Source: Phycisphaerales bacterium
Lineage (GTDB): Bacteria > Planctomycetota > Phycisphaerae > UBA1845 > Fen-1342
Direction: 5' to 3'
Length of the DNA stretch: 64,000 nt
Assembly: GCA_016716475.1 (NCBI GenBank)
Contig: JADJWG010000002.1
Span: 372,001 to 436,000, forward strand
Under the pieces are notes generated by a model. The model saw nothing but the letters and a program-made list of their open reading frames with translations, was not told the DNA's origin and did not search any database. Both the position numbers and the translations under genes were made by a program. Below, piece by piece: positions 1 through 10,200 of this stretch; the stretch's first letter is position 1, and each line of letters starts with the position of its first letter.

Positions 1-1
1 G

Positions 2-991
2 CGGACATTGCTCTACCTGGAGCACGCCATTCAGGACGCCCGCACCGACCGCGCCGGCAACCGCCGCGTCGTCTCCAAGCGCTTGCAGTTCGTTGAGATC
101 GACGCCGACGGAAATGCCGCGAACGCCGGCCCGGCCCCGTATCTCGACTACCGGCCGCCCACCGAGGACGAGGCCAGTGCGATCGCACAGGTGCCGCTCC
201 CCGATTGGGTCCGTGGCGACCTCGAATCGCGGGCGATGGAGCACGCCGCGATTCACATGGTTCCTCAGCACCTTGACGAACTCCGGCGGCGCAAGGAGGA
301 ACTCCTCGACAAGACCAAGGCCGCGGTGCAGGACCGGCTCACCAAGGAGATCAACTACTGGGACCACCGTGCGGCGCAGCTCAAGGACCAGGAACTCGCC
401 GGCAAGGTCAACGCCAAGCTCAACTCTGGGCTGGCGAGGCAGCGGGCGGACGAACTGACCGCCCGCTTGCAGAAGCGTCTCACCGAGATCGAGCAGGAGC
501 GCAAGCTCGCGGCCTTGCCGCCGGTGGTGCTCGGCGGCGCGCTCGTCGTCCCCGTCGGCCTGCTGCGCCGGCTACGAGGGGAACCCGCTGATACTCCTTC
601 GGAATTCGCGATCGACACCGAGCGATCGGAACGGTTGGCGATGGACGCCGTGGCGGAGATCGAGCGCCGGCTCGGCTTCGTCCCGCGAGATGTGAGCGCG
701 CAGAACCTCGGCTACGACATCGAATCAGCCATTCCCGGCACGGGCCTGCTGCGGTTCCTCGAGGTCAAAGGCCGCGTGCAGGGCGCGAAGACCGTCACCA
801 TCACCAAGAACGAAATCCTCACCGCACTGAACAAGCCGGACGAGTTCATTCTCGCCATCGCCGTCATCGACGGCGACCGGGCCGACGTGCGATATGTCCG
901 CAGGCCCTTCGAGAAGGAACCGGACTTCAAGGCCACCAGCGTCAACTACGACCTGTCGGCGCTCCTGGCGCAAGCGGAGGCGCCGGCATGA
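2..991 (+). CDS. C-terminal part of a defence helicase with DUF3883 domain (5' end outside window)
   Basis: The frame is open from the window edge, so this is the tail of a larger protein whose helicase motor lies to the left. Visible are a long charged helical segment (about residues 75-160, rich in E, K and R, probably coiled coil) and a C-terminal DUF3883 domain (about 215-320) with the pattern GYDIES, FLEVKGR, TITKNEIL and FILAIAVID. DUF3883 has a restriction-endonuclease-like fold and is often the tail of SNF2-type helicases in anti-phage clusters. The stop overlaps the next start by 4 bases (ATGA), so the two are co-translated. That it is a SNF2-type motor is inferred from this tail and from the DUF1156 and DUF499 genes downstream; no motor motif is in view. 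Confidence 0.8.
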   Translation, partial: RTLLYLEHAIQDARTDRAGNRRVVSKRLQFVEIDADGNAANAGPAPYLDYRPPTEDEASAIAQVPLPDWVRGDLESRAMEHAAIHMVPQHLDELRRRKEELLDKTKAAVQDRLTKEINYWDHRAAQLKDQELAGKVNAKLNSGLARQRADELTARLQKRLTEIEQERKLAALPPVVLGGALVVPVGLLRRLRGEPADTPSEFAIDTERSERLAMDAVAEIERRLGFVPRDVSAQNLGYDIESAIPGTGLLRFLEVKGRVQGAKTVTITKNEILTALNKPDEFILAIAVIDGDRADVRYVRRPFEKEPDFKATSVNYDLSALLAQAEAPA

Positions 992-2628
992 CCGTCACCC
1001 TCCAGCAATTGCAGCAGTGGCTCACGAGCCGTGAGAACGAGCACCTTGAGTTCAAGGAGGCCAAGAGCAACTTCCACTTCGACAAGCTCGTCAAATACTG
1101 CGCCGCGCTCGCCAACGAAGGCGGCGGCTCCATCGTGCTGGGCGTGACGGACAAACGCCCCCGCAAGGTCGTGGGAAGCCGCGTCTTCACGGAACTGGAA
1201 CGAACCAAGGCCGGGTTGATCGAACGGCTCCGGCTTCGCATCGATGGCTACGAGATCGCGCACCCTGACGGCCGCGTCGTGGTCTTCACCGCGCCATCGC
1301 GCCCCATTGGCGTACCGATTTCCGTCGAGGGCGCGTATTGGATGCGGGCCGGCGAAGACCTTGCCCCGATGACGCCGGACATGCTCCGCCGCATCTTCGA
1401 CGAGGCCGGCCCGGATTACTCGGCCGAGGTCTGCCGCGGCGCGACGCTCGCCGACCTCGAGCCTGCCGCGATAACGGCATTCCGCACCCGCTGGGCCAGG
1501 CATTCCGGCAACAAATCGATCACCAAGCGGCCCGTGGAGACGCTGTTGCAGGACGCCGAACTCATTCTGCCTGCCGGCATCACCTACGCGGCGCTCATTC
1601 TGCTCGGCACGCGCGCCGCACTCGGCCGCTTTCTCGCGCAGGCCGAGGTCATATTCGAGTACCGGGCGAAGGCTCGCCCCGGCCCTGCGAATCAGCGCGA
1701 GGAATTCCGCCAGGGGTTCTTCTTCTTCTACGACCGGGTGTGGGAGCTGGTGAACCTGCGAAATGACACGCAGCATTTCCAGGAGCGCCTCGTGATGCAC
1801 CCCGTGCCGACGTTCAGCGAGATCGCGGTGCGCGAGGCGCTGCTGAATGCCGTCAGCCACCGCGACTACCGCCACGCCGGATCGGTCTTCGTCCGCCAGT
1901 ATCCTCGCCGCATCGAGATCGTCAGCCCCGGCGGCTTCCCACCCGGCATCACAGCGGACAACATCCTCGACCAGCAGTTGCCTCGTAACCGTCGCATCGC
2001 CGAAACCTTTGCCCGCTGCGGTCTGGTCGAGCGCTCCGGCCAGGGCGCCGACCGGATCGTCGAAGAATGCGTCCGCCACGGCAAGCGTCTGCCGGACTAC
2101 TCCCGCTCCGACGACAATCAGGTCTGGCTCACCCTCGACGGCGAGATTCGGGACGAGAAGTTCCTGAAGTACCTGGAGCGCGTCGGCGAGGAGACGCTCG
2201 ATACCCTCGATCCGCACGACTTCCTGGTCCTGTCGTCCGTTGCGGAGGGCAAACGCCTCTCGACCGAACTTCAGCAGCACGTGCCGTCCCTGATCGAGAA
2301 GGGTCTCCTCGAACGCATCGGTCGCGGGAAGCCGATCCTCGCGCGCAAGCTCTACCAGCCCGAAGGCGAGTCTGCCGTCGCCGCCCGCAATCGGGAGTCG
2401 GTCCGCGACCAGACCAAGGCTCGGCTCATGCGGCACATCACGTCGAACCGGAAGACCGGCAGTTCGCTCAGGGAGTTGATGGCTGTCGTCCCCGATCTGA
2501 CCCGCAATCAGGTCCAGGACCTGCTGAAGGAGCTGCGCCGAGAGGGCAAGTCGCACCCCGTCGGGGCCACCAGGTCGGCCCGCTGGTATCCCGGCGGCGA
2601 GACGGAGATTGCGGGAGGGAGACGATGA
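988..2628 (+). CDS. AlbA_2 (Schlafen-type) ATP-binding protein with winged-helix tail
   Basis: 546 residues. The N-terminus has the AlbA_2/Schlafen signature: ExLEFKEAK at about residues 18-26 and ANEGGGSIVLGVTD at about 41-54. The middle (about 275-370) has REALLNAVSHRDY and GGFPPGI, then RSGQGADRI, the HATPase_c_4-like region of proteins annotated as RecG-like or AlbA_2 transcriptional regulators. The last 100 residues look like a winged helix (SLRELMAVVPDLTRNQVQDL). Such proteins bind nucleic acid and occur as regulators or as Schlafen-like nuclease parts in defence islands. The start overlaps the helicase stop by 4 bases. Its role here, regulator or effector, cannot be read from the sequence. 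Confidence 0.85.
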   Translation: MTVTLQQLQQWLTSRENEHLEFKEAKSNFHFDKLVKYCAALANEGGGSIVLGVTDKRPRKVVGSRVFTELERTKAGLIERLRLRIDGYEIAHPDGRVVVFTAPSRPIGVPISVEGAYWMRAGEDLAPMTPDMLRRIFDEAGPDYSAEVCRGATLADLEPAAITAFRTRWARHSGNKSITKRPVETLLQDAELILPAGITYAALILLGTRAALGRFLAQAEVIFEYRAKARPGPANQREEFRQGFFFFYDRVWELVNLRNDTQHFQERLVMHPVPTFSEIAVREALLNAVSHRDYRHAGSVFVRQYPRRIEIVSPGGFPPGITADNILDQQLPRNRRIAETFARCGLVERSGQGADRIVEECVRHGKRLPDYSRSDDNQVWLTLDGEIRDEKFLKYLERVGEETLDTLDPHDFLVLSSVAEGKRLSTELQQHVPSLIEKGLLERIGRGKPILARKLYQPEGESAVAARNRESVRDQTKARLMRHITSNRKTGSSLRELMAVVPDLTRNQVQDLLKELRREGKSHPVGATRSARWYPGGETEIAGGRR

Positions 2629-2776
2629 TCCACGCAATTCCCCCGCAATCCGTCGCTCCCCAGGGCCTTGAAAACGTCTGTCTTTCAGCCGTTTGCAGTC
2701 GCTCCGATTGCGTGAGGGAGTCGGGCCACGGTCCCCTGCCTGACGCATCTCACTCGCAATCCCGTCCAGCCGACCG

Positions 2777-2795
2777 GGGAGGTTCCGTGATGGCC
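2777..2795 (+). repeat. Duplicated ribosome-binding/start site, copy 1 (copy 2 at 2875-2893)
   Basis: The 19 bases around the leader start (GGGAGG, 7 bases, ATGGCC) recur at 2875-2893 with 17 of 19 identical. Each copy has its own Shine-Dalgarno box and ATG. Copy 1 starts the 32-codon leader; copy 2 starts the 312-residue protein. Confidence 0.7.
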
Positions 2796-2888
2796 GGGCA
2801 TCTCGCCAAAACCCAATTCCGACCCAATCCTGACCCAAATCCAGCTCCGGTCGGCATGACCTTGCCGCCACCCCGGGAGGTCTCGTGA
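2790..2888 (+). CDS. 32-residue leader ORF coupled to the next gene
   Basis: ATG at 2790 is preceded by GGGGAGG at good spacing. The frame runs 32 codons and ends with TGA at 2886-2888, which shares its A with the ATG of the next gene at 2888. The peptide is proline- and asparagine-rich, resembles nothing I know, and its start region is a near copy of the start region of the following gene. It may be a translational-coupling leader or a by-product of a small duplication. Confidence 0.4.
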   Translation: MAGHLAKTQFRPNPDPNPAPVGMTLPPPREVS

Positions 2889-3826
2889 TGGCCAGACGAC
2901 GCCAACAGCCGGCACCAACCACGGTCGAGCGACGGGTCTTCTTCTATCGCGTCAACCTCGGGCAGGACAACGGGGGCCGACCCGTGCCCTTCGATGCCGC
3001 CGCCGCTCTTCAGCATATCGACGGCCTTCCCTACACACTCGCCGGCCGATACGTCGCCGGCCCGGACAGCACGTCGCTGTGCGCGTGGATCGACAATGGT
3101 CGGCAGCAGCCGACCATGCGATTGGGGACCATCCGTCGAGGTGGGTTTCCCCAAGTCGAGGACGCCGGGAACCTCACCGACCTGACTCTCGCGCCAAACT
3201 CCGGGTTGGCCGAAGTGACGCACCTTGCGTTCTTCCCGCAGAACATCCTTGGCGCCGTGTTCAATTTCTACGGCCCACGTCCGACACGACTGGGACCGTA
3301 CCTCGCCGCACGGGTTCCCGGAATCCCGCCCGACATCTCTATCGAACCGCTCCTGCGGCAGGATGTTCTCGCCCAACTCAATCGGCTGGGCGGTCTGCGC
3401 CTCTTCGACCTGAAGGTCCGCCGGTCATACGCTGACACCATCGCGCACGCCGATGCGAGTCTCGGTGCAGCCTTTCAGGCCGCCGCCGAGGCCGGAGAAG
3501 CCGATCTCGTTCAGGTCATCCTACGAACCAATCGGCAACGGGCGTCACGTTTGCGCCAGACCCTCAGAACCGTCGCTCGTAACCTGCTCGGTCGCGCCGA
3601 CCTCCGAGAGGAAGCGGAGCGATTCGTGGTCGCCGGCGTCGATACGCACACCGAGCGCGTTGTCGAAGTGGACCTCCTGAGCGACAAGCTCGTCTCCGTC
3701 AAGCGCATCGTGAGCCAGGGAGGGCGGTCGAAGGCGCTTGACGCACCCTCAGCCTATGACGCCATCGCCACGGCACATCAGGAGCTGCGCGACGAACTCC
3801 ATCGCGCGGCGGGAGTAGCCGAATGA
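2888..3826 (+). CDS. Unknown 312-residue defence-operon protein
   Basis: I do not recognise the family. The protein opens with ERRVFFYRVNLGQ and has aromatic/glycine patches (DGLPYTLAGRYV, GAVFNFYGPR), then a basic helical stretch (RQRASRLRQTLRTVARNLLG) and a C-terminal helical region. No signal peptide or membrane segment is visible. ATG 2888 has a GGGAGG box 8 bases upstream; the in-frame GTG at 2885 is the alternative. The stop overlaps the start of the membrane gene (ATGA at 3823), so the pair is translated together inside the defence operon. A cytoplasmic sensor or effector working with the membrane protein is a guess from position only. Confidence 0.75.
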   Translation: MARRRQQPAPTTVERRVFFYRVNLGQDNGGRPVPFDAAAALQHIDGLPYTLAGRYVAGPDSTSLCAWIDNGRQQPTMRLGTIRRGGFPQVEDAGNLTDLTLAPNSGLAEVTHLAFFPQNILGAVFNFYGPRPTRLGPYLAARVPGIPPDISIEPLLRQDVLAQLNRLGGLRLFDLKVRRSYADTIAHADASLGAAFQAAAEAGEADLVQVILRTNRQRASRLRQTLRTVARNLLGRADLREEAERFVVAGVDTHTERVVEVDLLSDKLVSVKRIVSQGGRSKALDAPSAYDAIATAHQELRDELHRAAGVAE

Positions 3827-4326
3827 GGCGACTCGCAGCATCTTGGGGTCGTCACTTCCTTGGCTGTGAACTTGTCACAGTGCTTGTCCTCTTCGTGGCG
3901 TTCATCGCGTGGGCCGAGTATTTCGGCGGGTATTCCCACATCGCAGACATCCTGAAGGACCGCAAGGGCGCCATCTACGGCACGCTCGCCGCGATCTTTG
4001 GCTCGCTCCTTGGATTCGCGATCACAGCGGAATCCATCGTGCTCGGCTTGTCCGGCCACGAACGCCTGGACATCGTTCGAAGCAGCAGGCACTATCCGAC
4101 CCTGTGGAGGGTGTTCACGGCTACGATTCGCGCGCTGGCCGTTGCCGCCGCAGCGGCGCTCGTGGCGTTGATCGCCGATCGGGATGGCACACCCGCGCCG
4201 TGGGCTTTGTACGCCTGCGTACTCGGTATTCTGCTGGTCATCGCACGACTCTCGCGATGCGTTTGGGTCCTTGAACAGGTCACGCATCTTGTCGCAACTG
4301 CGCCGTCGGAAGGACAGAGGAAGTGA
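3823..4326 (+). CDS. Four-helix inner-membrane protein of the defence operon
   Basis: 167 residues with hydrophobic segments at about residues 13-30 (LVTVLVLFVAFIAWAEY), 48-70 (AAIFGSLLGFAITAESIVLGL), 100-120 (ALAVAAAAALVALIA) and 127-147 (LYACVLGILLVIARL). A basic and polar loop (ERLDIVRSSRHYPTLWR) lies between helices 2 and 3. No catalytic motif is visible. It overlaps its neighbours by 4 bases on both sides (ATGA at 3823, GTGA at 4323), so it is an integral member of the operon. Small membrane proteins in defence operons are often pore-forming effectors or anchors; which applies here is open. Confidence 0.75.
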   Translation: MRRLAASWGRHFLGCELVTVLVLFVAFIAWAEYFGGYSHIADILKDRKGAIYGTLAAIFGSLLGFAITAESIVLGLSGHERLDIVRSSRHYPTLWRVFTATIRALAVAAAAALVALIADRDGTPAPWALYACVLGILLVIARLSRCVWVLEQVTHLVATAPSEGQRK

Positions 4327-7259
4327 CCCACGCCTACCGCAAAAAACTGATCGAAGTCGCGCTGCCGCTCAAGGCCATCAACGAGGCCAGTGCGCGCGAG
4401 AAGTCGATCCGGCACGGGCATCCGAGCACGCTGCACCTGTGGTGGGCGCGCCGGCCACTCGCAGCGTGTCGGGCAGTCCTGTTCGCTTCGCTGGTCGATG
4501 ATCCCGACAGCGACCCGGTCTATCGCCGCGCGGACGGCAGCGTGGACGAGGACCGGGCCGGTTTGAAACGTGCCGAACTGTTCAACCTGATCGAGGAGCT
4601 GGTGCAGTGGGAGAACTCGAACAACCCGCGCGTCATCAATGCGGCGCGCGCCGAGATCGCCCGCTGCGTCGCCTCCCGCAAGATCGAACGTGGTGAACTA
4701 GAAAAGGAGACGATCGTCTTCGGCGCGAGGAACGGCCAGAAACACGCGAAGGGCGCAGTGTCTGGCGAATGTATCACGGCGTGGGACGTACTCACGATGA
4801 AAGCCAAACCGGAAGTCGTCAACTCCTTCCTCGCCGAGTTCGCGCCCCCCGTACTGGACCCGTTCTGCGGCGGCGGATCGATTCCGTTGGAAGCGCAACG
4901 GCTCGGCCTTCGCGCTTACGCGTCCGACTTGAACCCCGTGCCGGTGCTGATTACCAAGGCGTTGATCGAGATCCCCCCCAAATTCGCGGGCCGATCGCCG
5001 GTTCATCCGCCGGAGGAGCACGAGCAGGCCCGGTCCAAGGGCTCGTGGAACGGAGCCGAGGGGTTGGCGGAGGACGTGCGCTACTACGCCAAGTGGATGC
5101 GCGACGAGGCCGAGAAACGGATCGGCTGGCTCTACCCGAAGACGCAAATCACGGCCGCGATGGCGAAAGGCCGCGCGGACCTCGCCAAGTATGTGGGCCG
5201 GGAATTGACCGTCATCACTTGGCTTTGGTCGCGCACGACGCCATGCACTAACCCCGCGTGCGGCCAGTCCGTCCCGCTTGTCAGCGATCCCGGACTCTGC
5301 AAGAGATCCCGCCGCTCGTACTCCCTCAAGTGGACGAGAGCGAATCGTGCCGGTGAAGTCGCCGAGTGGTCCGTGGTCGCAGAAAAGGCCGATCCGAAGT
5401 TCTCGACGATCGGACGGCGGGGTGCATCCTGCCCTTCGTGCGGCGCACCAATCGCGCTGGACGATATTCGGGACGCGGGCCAACGGGGGAAGCTCGGCCG
5501 CCAGTTGATGTCCGTCGTCGCCGCAGGAGATCGCGAGCGCGTCTACCTGCCCGGAGGAGCAGTCGATATCCCGCAGCCGCCGAGCACGAGTCCCGACCTG
5601 TTGAACTCGTCATTGCCGGAGAAGGCGCTGGGCTTCAGGGTGCAGAACTACGGCATCCGGCGCCACCGGGATCTTTTCACTGAGCGTCAGTTGGTGCTTC
5701 TCGACACGCTCTGCAAAGTCTCGCACGAAGTGTTCGACCGAGTGAAACGCGACGGCGCGGACGATGAATACGCTCGTGCGATTGCCGTCTACCTTGCCCT
5801 TGGGATCGGGCGCGTCGCCAACCGTCATTCGTCCCAGTCGTTCTACAACCCGAATCGTGAGACGGTCGAACAGGTATTCGCGCGCAACGCGCTGCCGATG
5901 ATCTGGGTGTATGCGGAGGCGAATCCGTTCTCCGATTCATCCGGCAACGTGGACGGTCAGTTCGAGTATCTGTACAAGGCGCTTGCCGCCGTGCCGGCGG
6001 CGGCACCGGGAATCGTCGAACAGCGGGACGCGCGGGTGCCGTGGACCGGCAATGCCCCCGTCGTATCAACCGATCCACCGTACTACGACAACGTACCCTA
6101 TGCGGACCTGTCAGACTTCTTCTACGTGTGGCATCGCCGCGCTCTTTCCGGCCTGTTTCCGCAGTTGTATTCGACGCTTCTCACCCCCAAGCAGATGGAA
6201 CTCATCGCAGAACCAGCCCGACACGAGACCGCCGACCAGGCGAAGCAGTTCTTCGAGGATGGACTGCGTGCGGTGTTCACCGGCATAAACAAAAGCGCCG
6301 ACCGCGACGTGCCCGTGACGGTCTACTACGCATTCAAGCAGGAGGAGGACGACGAGGAAGCTCGAACGTCAAGCGGGTGGGACACCATCCTTCAAGGCAT
6401 CGTGGATTCGGGATGGACCGTGACCGGCACATGGCCGATGCGAACCGAACAGCCGGGTGGGCTGCGCGAGCACGGCCGGAACTCGCTCGCGTCATCGATC
6501 GTGCTGGTCTGTCGGCTGCGCTCAAGCGCGGCGGCCATGACGACGCGGCGAGAGTTTCTGACGACGCTCAGGGGCGAACTCCCCGATGCGCTGAAGGCGC
6601 TCCAACACGGGAACGTGGCGCCTGTTGACCTCGCCCAAGCCGTCATCGGACCGGGCATGGCGGTTTTCACACGCTATGCGAAGGTGATTGAGTCGGACGG
6701 CACGCCCATGCCCGTGCGAACGGCGCTCGGCATCATCAATCAAGTGCTCGACGAGGTTCTCGCCGAACAGGAAGGCGATTTTGACCCCGACACGCGCTGG
6801 GCGCTCGCCTGGTTCGAGCAGTTCGGCATGAACGAGGAATCCTTCGGGATCGCCGAGACTTTGAGTAAGGCAAAGAACACCGCCGTAAGCGGATTGGTGG
6901 AGGCGGGCGTTGTCACGGCCCGAGCCGGAAAGGTACGGCTCATCACTCGGACGGAGCTTCCCGACGAATGGAACCCATCGACCGACAGCCGCCTGACGGT
7001 ATGGGAGACAACCCAACACCTGATCCGAACACTTGAAGCCAAGGGCGAGACCGAGGCCGCTCGCCTGTTGGCGAGCTTGGGCGGTATGGCCGAGACCGCA
7101 CGAGAGTTGGCCTATCGCCTTCATTCAATTTCCAGCAGGAAAAAGTGGGCAGAAGAAGAGCGGGCCTACAACGGTCTAGTCATCGCGTGGCCGGAACTCA
7201 CGAAGCTTGCCCTTTCGAGCCGTGTACGGCAACCTGAGTCGCAGCGTGAACTTTTCTGA
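4323..7259 (+). CDS. DUF1156 DNA methyltransferase of anti-phage cluster
   Basis: 978 residues starting at GTG 4323. The DUF1156 domain is at the N-terminus (KKLIEVALPLKAIN, then REKSIRHGHPSTLHLWWARR). The methyltransferase has an SAM-binding motif LDPFCGGGS at about residues 178-186 and a catalytic DPPYYDN motif at about 584-590. Two zinc-ribbon-like cysteine pairs lie between them (CTNPACGQ and CPSCGAP). The DPPY motif points to amino-group (N6-adenine or N4-cytosine) methylation of DNA. In DUF1156 clusters the enzyme is thought to mark host DNA while the DUF499 ATPase and helicase act on unmarked DNA; this is family knowledge, not shown here. The next gene follows after 16 bases. Confidence 0.93.
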   Translation: MTHAYRKKLIEVALPLKAINEASAREKSIRHGHPSTLHLWWARRPLAACRAVLFASLVDDPDSDPVYRRADGSVDEDRAGLKRAELFNLIEELVQWENSNNPRVINAARAEIARCVASRKIERGELEKETIVFGARNGQKHAKGAVSGECITAWDVLTMKAKPEVVNSFLAEFAPPVLDPFCGGGSIPLEAQRLGLRAYASDLNPVPVLITKALIEIPPKFAGRSPVHPPEEHEQARSKGSWNGAEGLAEDVRYYAKWMRDEAEKRIGWLYPKTQITAAMAKGRADLAKYVGRELTVITWLWSRTTPCTNPACGQSVPLVSDPGLCKRSRRSYSLKWTRANRAGEVAEWSVVAEKADPKFSTIGRRGASCPSCGAPIALDDIRDAGQRGKLGRQLMSVVAAGDRERVYLPGGAVDIPQPPSTSPDLLNSSLPEKALGFRVQNYGIRRHRDLFTERQLVLLDTLCKVSHEVFDRVKRDGADDEYARAIAVYLALGIGRVANRHSSQSFYNPNRETVEQVFARNALPMIWVYAEANPFSDSSGNVDGQFEYLYKALAAVPAAAPGIVEQRDARVPWTGNAPVVSTDPPYYDNVPYADLSDFFYVWHRRALSGLFPQLYSTLLTPKQMELIAEPARHETADQAKQFFEDGLRAVFTGINKSADRDVPVTVYYAFKQEEDDEEARTSSGWDTILQGIVDSGWTVTGTWPMRTEQPGGLREHGRNSLASSIVLVCRLRSSAAAMTTRREFLTTLRGELPDALKALQHGNVAPVDLAQAVIGPGMAVFTRYAKVIESDGTPMPVRTALGIINQVLDEVLAEQEGDFDPDTRWALAWFEQFGMNEESFGIAETLSKAKNTAVSGLVEAGVVTARAGKVRLITRTELPDEWNPSTDSRLTVWETTQHLIRTLEAKGETEAARLLASLGGMAETARELAYRLHSISSRKKWAEEERAYNGLVIAWPELTKLALSSRVRQPESQRELF

Positions 7260-7275
7260 GGATGGAACCTGACCT

Positions 7276-10200
7276 ATGGCAGTGAGCAATCGAGAACGTG
7301 TCGGCAAGGGGCTGGACCTGCTCTCCGCGGGCCTGCGGCCGTTCGTCGAGCGCGAACTGAAATCCCATCTCGGCGACAACTGGCAGAACGCCTTGCCCGA
7401 TCCGTCCAACCGCGGACCGCGCGGCAAGCCTCAGCCGATCAACCTGGACGATCCGGCCACGTTGCTCGGCGTCCTCTGGGACCAGTGGAATGCCGTGTTC
7501 CGCGACGTGCTCGGACCGGCCGAGCGCAGCATCGTCAGCGAGCTTCGCACCATTCGTAACCAGTGGGCGCACAACGAACAGTTCACCAGCAACGACGCCA
7601 TCCGCGCGCTGGATTCGATGGAGCGCCTGTTGAACGCCGTATCCGCCGCCGACTCCGCCGGCGAAGTCGGCCAGATGCGCATGGACTTGATGCGCACGAT
7701 GTTCGACGAGCAGCGCCGCTCCGAGATGCGGAAGAAGTCGGCTCAGCCCACCGAAGGCAAGCCACAGGGCGGGTTGAAACCGTGGCGCGAGGTCGTCACG
7801 CCGCACCCGGACGTGGCGAGCGGCCGGTATCAGCAGGCCGAGTTTGCGGCCGACCTGTGGCAGGTGTACCAAGGCGAAGGCTCCGATGAGTACAAACATC
7901 CGACGGAGTTCTTCCGCCGAACGTTCATCACCGAGGGGCTGCGCCGATTGTTGTCTCAGGCCGTGCTGCGATTGTCGGGCAAAGGCGGCGATCCGGTCGT
8001 CGAGCTTCAAACCAACTTCGGCGGCGGCAAGACGCACTCCATGCTGGCCCTGTACCACCTGTTCTCCGGCGCGTCGCCGGCCGACCTGCCCGGCGCCGAG
8101 GAGCTGGTCAAGGCCGTCGGCATCCCGCTGCCCAAGAGTGTTCGCCGAACCGTGTTCGTCGGCACGCAGATTTCACCAGGCAAGCCGCACAAGAAGCCCG
8201 ACGGCACGACGATCCGCACCGTATGGGGCGAAATCGCGTGGCAGCTTGGCGGCAAGGACGGCTACAAGCTCGTCAAGGAGGATGACGAGCGGGCGACAAA
8301 CCCAGGCGCGACGATGACGGAGTTGTTCAACAAGTACGGCCCGTGCCTGATCCTGATCGACGAATGGGTCGCCTACGCCCGGCAGCTTCACGGCACGGCC
8401 GACCTGCCGGCCGGCACGTTCGACACGCAGTTCACGTTCGCCCAGGCGCTCAGCGAAGCGGCCAAGGCCGCGAAGCACACGATGCTGGTCGTGAGCATCC
8501 CGGCGTCGGAAAGCCCGCACCAGCGGGCCGACCGCGGCGTGACCGACATCGAAGTCGGCGGCGAGCGCGGCCGCGAGGCGCTTGCCCGCCTCAAGAACGC
8601 CGTCGGCCGCGTCGAAGCATCGTGGCGGCCGGCCAGCCCGGACGAAGGCTTCGAGATCGTCCGGCGACGGCTGTTTCAGCCGCTATCCGGCGACCAGTTC
8701 GTCGCCCGCGACGCCGTGGCCCGCGCGTTTGTCGATTGGTACGGCACGCAGCAGCAGGAGTTTCCGACCGAGTGTCGCGAAGCCGACTACGAACGCCGCA
8801 TCAAGATGGCCTATCCGATCCACCCGGAGATGTTCGACCGGCTCTACAACGACTGGTCCACGCTCGACAAGTTCCAGCGCACCCGCGGCGTGCTGCGCCT
8901 CATGGCGGCGGTGATCCATTCATTGTGGGAACGCCAGGACGGCAACCTGCTCATCATGCCCGGCAACGTGCCCGTCGATGACCAGATCGTGCAGTTTGAA
9001 CTCACCCGCTACCTTGAAGACCAATGGGTTCCCGTGATCGAGAAGGACGTGGACGGAGCGAACTCGCTTCCGCTCGCCTTGGACCGCGACAACCCCAATC
9101 TCGGTCGCTACTCCGCGTCGCGTCGAGTCGCCCGAACCATCTACATGGGTTCCGCTCCCACGATGCGGGCATCGCACCGCGGGATCGACGAGCGCCAAGT
9201 GAAGCTCGGCTGCGCCCAACCAGGCGAGTCCGTCGCCACGTTCGGCGACGCGCTGCGGCGACTAACAGACAGTGCCACGTACCTCTACGTGGACGGCAAG
9301 CGCTACTGGTACTCGACGCAGCCGACCGTCACGCGGCTGGCCGACGACCGAGCCGGCCAACTCACCGACGACCAGCTCGGCGACGAAATCGTCAAGCGTC
9401 TACGGGAACAGGCCAGAACGCGCGCCGACTTCACCAAGGTTCACGCCTGCGCGCCGAGCAGCGACATTCCGGACGAGCGCGAGGCCCGGCTTGTGATTCT
9501 GGGGTCGGACTTCCCGCACACGAACAAGAACGGGATCAGTGCGGCGCGCAAGGAGGCCGCCGCGATCCTGGATGCCCGCGGCTCGTCGCCGCGCAACTAC
9601 AAGAACACGCTCGTCTTTCTCGCACCCGACATCAACCGGCTCCGCGAACTGGAGCAATCTGTCCGACAATTCCTCTCGTGGTCCTCGATTTGGGATGAGC
9701 GCGTTCCCCTCAATCTGGATCAGTTTCAGAGCCGCCAGGCCGAGACGAAGCGCAAGAGCGCGAACGAGGCCGTCGATTTGCGGATCACCGAGGCGTATCA
9801 GTGGCTTCTCGTCCCGAGCCAGACCGACCCGAAGGGTGAGCCGTCATGGACGGAGTTGAAGCTCCAGGGACAGGAGAGTCTCGCCACCCGTGCAGCGAAG
9901 AAGCTCAAGAACGAGGAATCGCTGCTCGTGCAGATGGGGGCCGTGCGGCTGCGGACGGAACTAGACCGCGTGCCGCTTTGGACCGGCAACCACGTCGGGA
10001 TCAAGCAGCTTGCCGAGTACATGGCCCGCTACCTCTATCTCCCGCGGCTTCGCGACGAGAACGTCCTCTTCGCCGCGATCCAGGATGGCGTCGCCAGCCT
10101 AATGTGGCAGAGCGAGACGTTCGCCTATGCCGAAGGATGGGACGAACAGCGCAAGCGGTATCAGGGACTTCGTGCCGCGACCACGATCCGCGTCATCGCG

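Noticed and set aside
946..2922. A 658-codon open frame on the minus strand
   Set aside because: It is antisense to the AlbA_2 gene, whose motifs are clear; long antisense frames are common at this GC content and this one resembles no protein.
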